This document shows positions 57,240 to 64,000 of a stretch of 64,000 bases of DNA, one piece after another. This DNA is from Dendrophyllia cribrosa (Eukaryota > Cnidaria > Anthozoa > Scleractinia > Dendrophylliidae). The position numbers and the translations under genes were made by a program. The stretch covers positions 59,595,789 to 59,659,788 of the forward strand of contig JAJLRJ010000001.1 in NCBI GenBank assembly GCA_024195265.1. Reading direction: 5' to 3'. How positions within the stretch are numbered: position 1 is the stretch's first letter; each line of letters starts with the position of its first letter. Under the pieces are notes generated by a model that was not told the origin of the DNA, searched no databases, and worked only from the letters and a program-made list of their open reading frames with translations.

Positions 57240-58117
57240 GGGTGCGGGGGAGTGGGGGATAGGGGGTATCTCGGGGCAAAGATAGATCCCTTGAAGAACA
57301 ACAACACACTTATAGTTGACAGTTATAGTTGACCATTTCCTCAACCTCGACCCTAGGGTCTTCTCCGATCCCTGTACAAGGCTGTTAAATTACGAAAAAT
57401 ATTCTGTCGCGTAAAGCATGATCAGAATGTCTTCTTTTCGTTTGAACAACGGTTTCAGATGCCAGAAAACAAACACGGCTAGCAATCGCTGGAAATAAAA
57501 AATCGCTGGAAAACAGCGCCATTTCATAGTGTGTCACATAACAAAATACGTCTCTAATTCTTAAAGAATTTTGGCCGCCTTGTCCAGGTGTTTCTGCGCC
57601 CGCCCCGCCATTTTGAAATCAAAGTTTCCATTACCCTTCCGCTCCGCTTGAAAACAAGACCAGTTTCTTGGGTAAAACTCCAACACCGGCGTAAGCTTTT
57701 TCGGCAAGAACAATTATAAGTTGTATAGCCGGTCTCAGGTAAAAAGAGGCATACGTAAGTGATTACCGCATACGGAATGGGCGTTGTTCAGACGTCACGG
57801 TGCCCTGGACCAAGCATGTTTACAATCGAGTCATGAGGTTTGGACTGCAATGAAAAACAGTTTATAGTCCGCCATTTGTAAAGTGTGATTAAGGCATTGA
57901 AGGAATCGTTTTTTCGTTCCTCCAGTTTGGGCCTGCCATTTTGTCGACGGGATCGTAGGGAAACATGGATGGTAAAAGACGGGAAGTGCCCGTGCCCGGG
58001 AACGGTGCCCAGATTTTGCCGGCCTGAATGGGCGTTTTTTTTACATGCCGCTTTTGGTGTAATACTGGCTTGCTATTCTCGTGTGCCAGAATTCGCCATA
58101 TGATTTAATAAGTGGGG

Positions 58118-58348
58118 CTACGCTTGGCGTATACCAGTATGTTTGTCCAAATCAAAAAGGCCAACCTTAGTTAGATTTTTGTGTGACAAACGGATAGAGT
58201 CGAGGTGGCTTTCTATTAAGTCAGTGCATTGCAGTGAATCAAAAAGCTCGGAAATACCTCTTGAATCGACACACATTTCTGAACGCGAGAGAAAACGATC
58301 ATCATCGTGCTTCTTGAGAGCCTTTTTTCTCATTAGATATTCTTTCAT
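58118..58348 (-). CDS. Hypothetical protein, 76 aa, inside the composite element
   Basis: The frame begins at an ATG in AAAAAAATGAAAG, a good eukaryotic context. It encodes a charged, helical 76-residue sequence with SRSEMCVDSRGISELFDSLQ and LSHKNLTKVGLFDLDKHTG. No family is recognised. Its position in the unique centre of the TTAA-flanked element makes a transposase-exon remnant possible, but this is unproven. Confidence 0.2.
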   Translation of the reverse strand: MKEYLMRKKALKKHDDDRFLSRSEMCVDSRGISELFDSLQCTDLIESHLDSIRLSHKNLTKVGLFDLDKHTGIRQA

Positions 58349-58430
58349 TTTTTTAACCTACATCCGGCGGTCATGCAATTGCGCAATGAGATTTTGCATT
58401 CCATATTAATGCTTAAAAGTCCAACTATCC

Positions 58431-59460
58431 TATTTTTTTTTTGCAGTAACGAATGATATCTTGGGATCACTGTTTGCCTTCATTTTGCCAGTCGCCAAAA
58501 TAATAGAATGACCATAGTAATGACGTTTGTACATGTTACATTGTGTGACACTCCAAATTCATGCAAATTGAACTGACAAAGGTCACGAAGTGTCGATTTC
58601 AAAGTACATTATAAACAACGTCCCATCTTTAAAGCTAAACTGATTTATCGTTAAGTTTCAAAAACTAAACCATAAAATGCTTTTGGACAGTATATCTGTG
58701 TTTTTAAAAGAAAAAAATAATGTTTCTTGTCACCGGACTAACTTTTGAAGACAACCTAATTTGCATAATATTCACCATATTCACCGAAGATCGGGACTTA
58801 ATAATTAGCTACTTATAGCCATGAAACAGTTCAAAACGTTTATTTGTGTGTTCTCTACTGTATTTATGACTATTTTTTTTTTGCAGTAACGAATGATATC
58901 TTGGGATCACTGTTTGCCTTCATTTTGCCAGTCGCCAAAATAATAGAATGACCATAGTAATGACGTTTGTACATGTTACATTGTGTGACACTCCAAATTC
59001 ATGCAAATTGAACTGACAAAGGTCACGAAGTGTCGATTTCAAAGTACATTATAAACAACGTCCCATCTTTAAAGCTAAACTGATTTATCGTTAAGTTTCA
59101 AAAACTAAACCATAAAATGCTTTTGGACAGTATATCTGTGTTTTTAAAAGAAAAAAATAATGTTTCTTGTCACCGGACTAACTTTTGAAGACAACCTAAT
59201 TTGCATAATATTCACCATATTCACCGAAGATCGGGACTTAATAATTAGCTACTTATAGCCATGAAACAGTTCAAAACGTTTATTTGTGTGTTCTCTACTG
59301 TATTTATGACTAAAAATCGTGAAATATAATTGCATAATATTCACCATATTCACCGAAGATCGGGACTTAATAATTAGCTACTTATAGCCATGAAACAGTT
59401 CAAAACGTTTATTTGTGTGTTCTCTACTGTATTTATGACTAAAAATCGTGAAATATAAAT
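58431..59460. repeat. 440-bp tandem duplication plus a third partial unit
   Basis: The segment starting TTTTTTTTTGCAGTAACGAA near 58432 recurs 440 bp later near 58872 almost without change. A further 130-bp partial copy ends at about 59460. The near identity implies a recent duplication. Confidence 0.85.
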
Positions 59461-60087
59461 ATATAAAACTCCTATATTTAAAACACTCTGAATTGTCCAA
59501 CAACCTAATTTGCATAATGTGCGTTTTATATTCGCAAAAGCACGAAAAGTTTAATGTCGCTGTGGAAAAGGAAGACAAAAAGTGCAAAGTATTTTTATAT
59601 TTCTATGCTAACTAACATTTGTTTAGCAGAATTCAATAGAAATTTTAAGCGTTGCAGTCTGGACTTGGGAAATAAAAGCCAGCGAAGACAGGGTACTTTC
59701 GAATGTTTTTAAAAAAGCGATTAAGTGGGTGCTAATGTATTAATTTTATTGAATCTCCAATTTAAACCATATCAAAATTAACTTGCGTTTCACACCTTTG
59801 AAGGAACACTCAACTTAGGAATAATAATAATTTCTTGCTGCGTTTGGTGGTTTCCGAGCAGCGAGCTCGTCAATTTATGCAATTTTCGATGCTGGCCAAG
59901 CGCAAATTTAGGCCTTTTGCCGCTTCGACTGTTACGAGCTCTAAAAAAAACAGTTTAACGTTTTTCCAAAAAACTAAAGTCGTTTCATTTACTTATGACC
60001 CAAGATAGTTTACTGGGCAAAGTTTGAGGGAAAACTTTTTTCCGACCCGATATGCAGTGGACCGCTTTTACAGACACTGCCTCTTAA

Positions 60088-61319
60088 TTCTTGTGCTTCC
60101 GACCTTTCACCTTAGTTAAGTTTCACTTTAGTTAAGCTTGTTCACAGAGCGACGCTGTTAGGCTCAGCCTATATATATTAACCGGGCTCTGATGACCAGC
60201 TTCGCTACGAGTCTCTCAAAGATCAATGGTAAGCCACATCCTACCGGTGTACGAAAGGTGATAGGTTGCAGGATTTTTCTTTGTCTCACGCTCGCAGAAG
60301 ATGAAAATGAACATTACATCTTTATTATTTCATTGCCGAGCTTAAAATTTACCATCTTCTATTTATTACAAAACAAGAGGCTAAACATAGCCTATACTCA
60401 TGCGCATGAGACTCTAAGACACATTGGTTGAAGCTACCAATTTTTCTGTAGTCACTTTGAATATTTAATTTATTGATTCTGATCAAACCCACACCAGTGT
60501 AATACTTCCCAAACGTTAACCGTGAATTATTTCTATTACATTGGGTTATTCCAGAAAGAATCCCCCCCCCCCCCCCCCCCCCCCCCCCAACCACCGACGG
60601 ATGGCAAGATTGTTTGACCGACCCCTTCTCCTGCCCGGATTTCCAATAAATTTGTGGAAGCCCTAAATTTACAGGTAATGAAAAAAATACATGTAATCGG
60701 TGATGAGTGCTATAAATTGGTGAAACATTTTAATAAAAATAATATTGCGTGACACATCATGACCCCCCCCCCCCCCCGTTTGATTTCAAGTCCAAATCGA
60801 AATGAAATTTTTCTATAAAGCTAGTTCTTTAAATAACTGCTTTGATTTTGCCATGTATTAGTTTTTTCCAGGCTTCACAGTTTTTTCAAAGTGTTGTCGC
60901 AAATACACTTCTTTCATATATGCAAATTTCGTGTGGAATGTAATTCGATCGGCGCTGCTTGTACCAAAATATTTGTTCTAAAGGTCAAAACTTTTTAATG
61001 AAACTCGTATTTCCTTGAATGAAAATGCCTTTCCCTTGAATAAAAGAGTTAAACGCTTATCAGGATTCAGTGATTTTCTGCTTCCGGAAGGCTTGGCGAT
61101 TTACTTATCCTCATTGCAGCACGCAGCGCTGGCGTCTGCGAATTATATTATAAACATCACAAAGTAACATTTAAATTAAGCAACCTTCTTTATTATATCT
61201 AGTGTTTTCTAAACTTTCCGACTTTTCTTGTGTATAAAGAATGCCATTCTTATCCGTAAAGATGATTCGCATAATGTTTTCGCGAACCAAAAAATCTTGA
61301 AAGCAAACTTTATTTCAGA
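60088..61319. other. Intergenic stretch with C runs, no gene supported
   Basis: It contains a C27 run at 60562-60588 and a C15 run at about 60764-60778. Short frames here are not convincing. Confidence 0.5.
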
Positions 61320-61957
61320 AAGCGCTATTTAATTCAATTATATTTACTAGTGTGCATAACCATGATTATTGGCTGGCTTCATGAAGAAAACATTCGAACA
61401 AGTTTGCGTCTAATGTTTCCCAAATCGTGACTGCTTTCTGTTACATTTGAAAAGACTACTTTTAAAAGATCCTTAAAATCTGTAAACGACCGGGTTATTT
61501 TTCAATTTTAGCAATTCTCAAAAACTGTATTACGCGACAGTCCGTTGACTCTGTGTTTAGAGTACACAAAAGCTCACAAAAGCAACTTTTTCTCGGTCTA
61601 GAATAACAAGTATGACACAAACAAAAAGTCAATCACAAAAAAGCGCTATTTAATTCAATTATATTTACTAGTGTGCCTTACCATGATTATTGGCTGGCTT
61701 CATGAAGAAAACATTCGAACAAGTTTGCGTCTAATGTTTCCCAAATCGTGACTGCTTTCTGTTACATTTGAAAAGACTACTTTTAAAAGATCCTTAAAAT
61801 CTGTAAACGACCGGGTTATTTTTCAATTTTAGCAATTCTCAAAAACTGTATTACGCGACAGTCCGTTGACTCTGTGTTTAGAGTACACAAAAGCTCACAA
61901 AAGCAACTTTTTCTCGGTCTAGAATAACAAGTATGACACAAACAAAAAGTCAATCAT
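61320..61957. repeat. 321-bp tandem duplication
   Basis: AAGCGCTATTTAATTC starts copy 1 at 61320 and copy 2 at 61641. The copies differ at only a few bases (GTGCATAACC against GTGCCTTACC), so the duplication is recent or is an assembly duplicate. Confidence 0.9.
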
Positions 61958-63211
61958 AAATTGGTATCAACATAAATTCTCACCGAAAAATGAAATCTAT
62001 TTAATGGTAAAGTCCCTCGCCTGCTTGAAAATTCTTTAAAACTCCACTTCTTCGGATTTGATCGCACCGCACTGATAAAACTTGAAGCAAGATTTCGTCT
62101 CTTACAGCGGCTTCTGAGTATTCTTTAAAGCTTTCTCTTTCCATTTTGAGTATTTTGAATGTGTGTTATTATTCCGACAAGACAAAACTATGGTTTTGAA
62201 AACCAAGCACATGCCGAGCGCGGCGGCCATTTTTGTAGAATTTTTATGTGACCTGCGACCCGGTTAGTAATAATATATGCGTGCATAAATTTGCATGCAC
62301 TAATGTGACAAAAAGACGAAGAAACGCAACCCATTTTCTACCTCATGCGCTTACTGCGCATGAGTAAAAAGTAGTTCGAAAGACCCCTGTTCTGATTAAA
62401 AAAACAGTATTTTTATTTCGGTGGAGATCACCTTGTTGCCCAACATGTTGCTTGCTTCGCGCTTTTAAACCTCGAAATCAAAGATGGCCAGTAACATTTA
62501 ACTTTAATTTCCTTTGTACAAAAAATGCCTGTATGAGCCAAAAGATATCGGTTCTGTTTGTTTTTTTGGTGTTGGAAATAGATCGTTTTCACGTGACGTC
62601 ACGACAGATTCGCCGCCATATTGGTGTACCACTTTCGATTGCGTAATAGCAGTAATAGGGTGCAAATGCGAGTCATATCTACAGTTGTCGCGTTGTAGAA
62701 ATGAAAACTTCGGGATGTGAAGCAAAGTCTGGGGAAAATTTTTATTTGACTTGTTCTTTTTTCCATTTCTGTATATGCTAAAAAGTTGGAATCGCGAGTA
62801 ATTAAGCAGCGTTTTATGGAGAAAATCTCTTTTTAGTTTTAATAATTTAATTAAACAATTACAAGCTTTTACATTTACATTTGCATAGAAAAAAGTAACA
62901 AGGTAACAGAAAAAAACAACAACGGGGTGACCAATAGATAAAGGCAATAAAGTAAACAAACATATAAAGTATATTAAAAAACAAAAACCGGTAGAAACTG
63001 CTTGGATATGTAAAACTTTAAGGTGAATCGACGAAAAGGGACTAAGAGATATGGTAAAAAAAAATACCTATCGAAAAAAGCCAGATCTAGAGATGAAGAG
63101 AGCAGCAATGTACTGTGAAAGAAGTTATTAAAAAAAAATCTCGTCAATTGGAAAATATCTCGGCAATTGGAATCCATCCCATGTTGAAACTTCTTTGGGC
63201 CGGACTGCTTG
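61958..63211. other. Intergenic stretch, no gene supported
   Basis: Chance frames only. A GCCGCCATATTGG motif near 62611, beside CACGTGACGTCACG at 62590, resembles a YY1- and CRE-rich animal promoter patch, but no downstream exon was found. Confidence 0.35.
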
Positions 63212-63519
63212 CCATAGCAACAAGATTTTACGTCAATTAGCGTTTATTTATTGGTTTTGATTAATTTTGAGTCAATTTGAACGGTTTTTAATAGGTTTTG
63301 AAAAATTTCTGAAATCCAAGATGGCGGCCGTATAACTAATTACATAATAACTACGTCAAATGATGTCATCGTTCCATTGTGCAGACCGCAAAGGAAACAG
63401 TTTTGGACGAATAATGTACCCTCTAGGTTTCATTGTCATCGCCTTAATATTCTTGAAGTTACGAGGGGGAGGGGGGGGGGGGGGCACAATGTGCCTCCCC
63501 CCAGGCAAAGTAGGGTTAA
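63212..63519. mobile_element. Truncated copy of the poly-G, TTAA-flanked element
   Basis: The right end GGCAAAGTAGGGTTAA with TTAA at 63516-63519 and the preceding G run match the inverted 9937-10575 element. Homology extends left through CCAAGATGGCGGCCGTATAA to GCCATAGCAACAAGATTTTA at about 63212, where the copy is truncated. Confidence 0.65.
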
Positions 63520-63629
63520 ACATCTTTGCATGTGCAGAGTTAAATAAACTTAAACTCAAATGAGGAATGATCCTCGCAGTTATGAACGCAATTTAAGAAA
63601 TTGCGAAAAGAAGCCTGAAAAAAATTCAG

Positions 63630-63700
63630 GACTTCAACGGGGTTCGAACCCGTGACCTCGCGATACCGGTGCGATGCTCTACCAACTGAGATATGAAGCC
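63630..63700 (-). tRNA. tRNA-like sequence (nominal GGT anticodon), probably a repeat
   Basis: The 71-nt minus-strand sequence GGCTTCATATCTCAGTTGG... folds into a cloverleaf: a 7-bp acceptor (one G-U), a D stem TCTC/GAGC-like, an anticodon stem TCGCA/CGCGA with an A-C mismatch, and a T stem ACGGG/CCCGT with TTCGAAC. Position 33 is C instead of U, and the same unit recurs at 63938. A tRNA-derived repeat or pseudogene is more likely than a working tRNA-Thr. Confidence 0.5.
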
Positions 63701-63937
63701 ACTGACGTTGGTAGGTTCATATGTTCCCGTGAAAGGAGTGAATGTGAAATGATATATATGAAATAAATCATATATGAACTGCGGAAATGAAATCAAATGA
63801 AGAATGATCCTCGCAGTTATGAACGCAATTTAAGAAATTGCGAAAAGAAGCCTCAAAAAAATTCAGGACTATCATTTCACATTCACTCCTTTCACGGGAA
63901 CATATGAACCTACAGTTGACCTGCTCCCAACGTCAGT

Positions 63938-64000
63938 GGCTTCATATCTCAGTTGGTAGAGCATCGCACCGGTATCGCGAGGTCACGGGTTCGAACCCCG
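63938..64000 (+). tRNA. tRNA-like sequence, second copy, cut by the window edge
   Basis: The same tRNA-like unit as at 63630-63700, now on the plus strand. It is complete through TTCGAACCCCG, and the acceptor 3' side is outside the window. The flanks (GATCCTCGCAGTTATGAACG at 63571 and 63811; TTCACGGGAACATATGAACC and its inverse) show a larger mixed direct and inverted repeat unit. Confidence 0.5.

Larger units (their letters stand above)
52823..60087. mobile_element. 7.3-kb TTAA-flanked composite element with interrupted inverted arms
   Basis: The ends read TTAAGAGGCAGTGTCTGTAA and its inverse, with TTAA at 52823-52826 and 60084-60087. The outer arms 52823-53443 and 59460-60087 match. The left arm resumes at 55576 after a 2.1-kb insertion and runs to about 56220. 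The right arm contains a 440-bp tandem duplication (about 58431-58870 and 58871-59310) and a third partial unit. The centre contains a MITE, a G46 tract and one short frame. No transposase is recognised. Confidence 0.75.

Noticed and set aside
62504..62959. 151-residue minus-strand frame
   Set aside because: AT-driven composition and no recognisable domain; overlaps a frame on the other strand of similar quality.

Overview
The window looks like AT-rich nuclear DNA of a cnidarian, most likely a stony coral or other hexacoral. Genes are sparse and split into many short exons, and the gaps are packed with DNA transposons, non-LTR retrotransposon remains, tRNA-like repeats and long G/C homopolymers. 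No operons, Shine-Dalgarno sites or CRISPR arrays are present. The taxonomic call is an inference from gene families and repeat style.

Three host genes can be built, all on the minus strand. (1) A rhodopsin-class neuropeptide-type GPCR at 3639-5875, with two coding exons and 385 aa. (2) A ferric-chelate-reductase-1-like gene at 8677-30933. Twelve phase-consistent exons encode a DOMON domain, a cytochrome b561 core with four candidate heme histidines, and a C-terminal membrane helix; the 5' end was not found. (3) A smaller DOMON gene at 37805-42686, with seven exons and 189 aa, carrying a signal peptide and a hydrophobic tail. Genes 2 and 3 are tandem paralogs with matching exon phases, and could be joined by a GC-AG intron. 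A decayed copy of the gene 3 signal exon lies further upstream (about 44030-44110).

The left edge (1-410) holds the open 5' part of a poxvirus/giant-virus VLTF3-like zinc-ribbon gene. It is followed by a duplicated 410-bp unit carrying four perfect 16-bp palindromes.

Mobile DNA region by region: two hAT-type elements with 8-bp target duplications (11413-11876, 14265-15060); a 17-bp-TIR MITE family (13051-13321, 49370-49649); an inverted pair of integrase-like fragments at 16.0-17.8 kb, one copy split by a MITE and the other preserving the empty site; three TTAA-flanked elements sharing TIRs that start TTAAGAG (22181-26665, 44470-47640, 52823-60087), Kolobok-like by inference; and three TTAA-flanked elements with poly-G cores, piggyBac-like by inference, one with a 204-nt G run. 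Between genes 2 and 3 lies a decayed 4-kb non-LTR retrotransposon, R2/R4-type by its CCHC and restriction-like endonuclease motifs, inserted in a (TTA)n tract. A 3' fragment of the same family sits in a second (TTA)n tract. A RecQ-like helicase pseudogene lies at 48240-48643. The right end carries two inverted tRNA-like repeats.

Most of this mobile DNA lies inside introns of gene 2, or between and upstream of genes 2 and 3. Nothing suggests that it functions with those genes.
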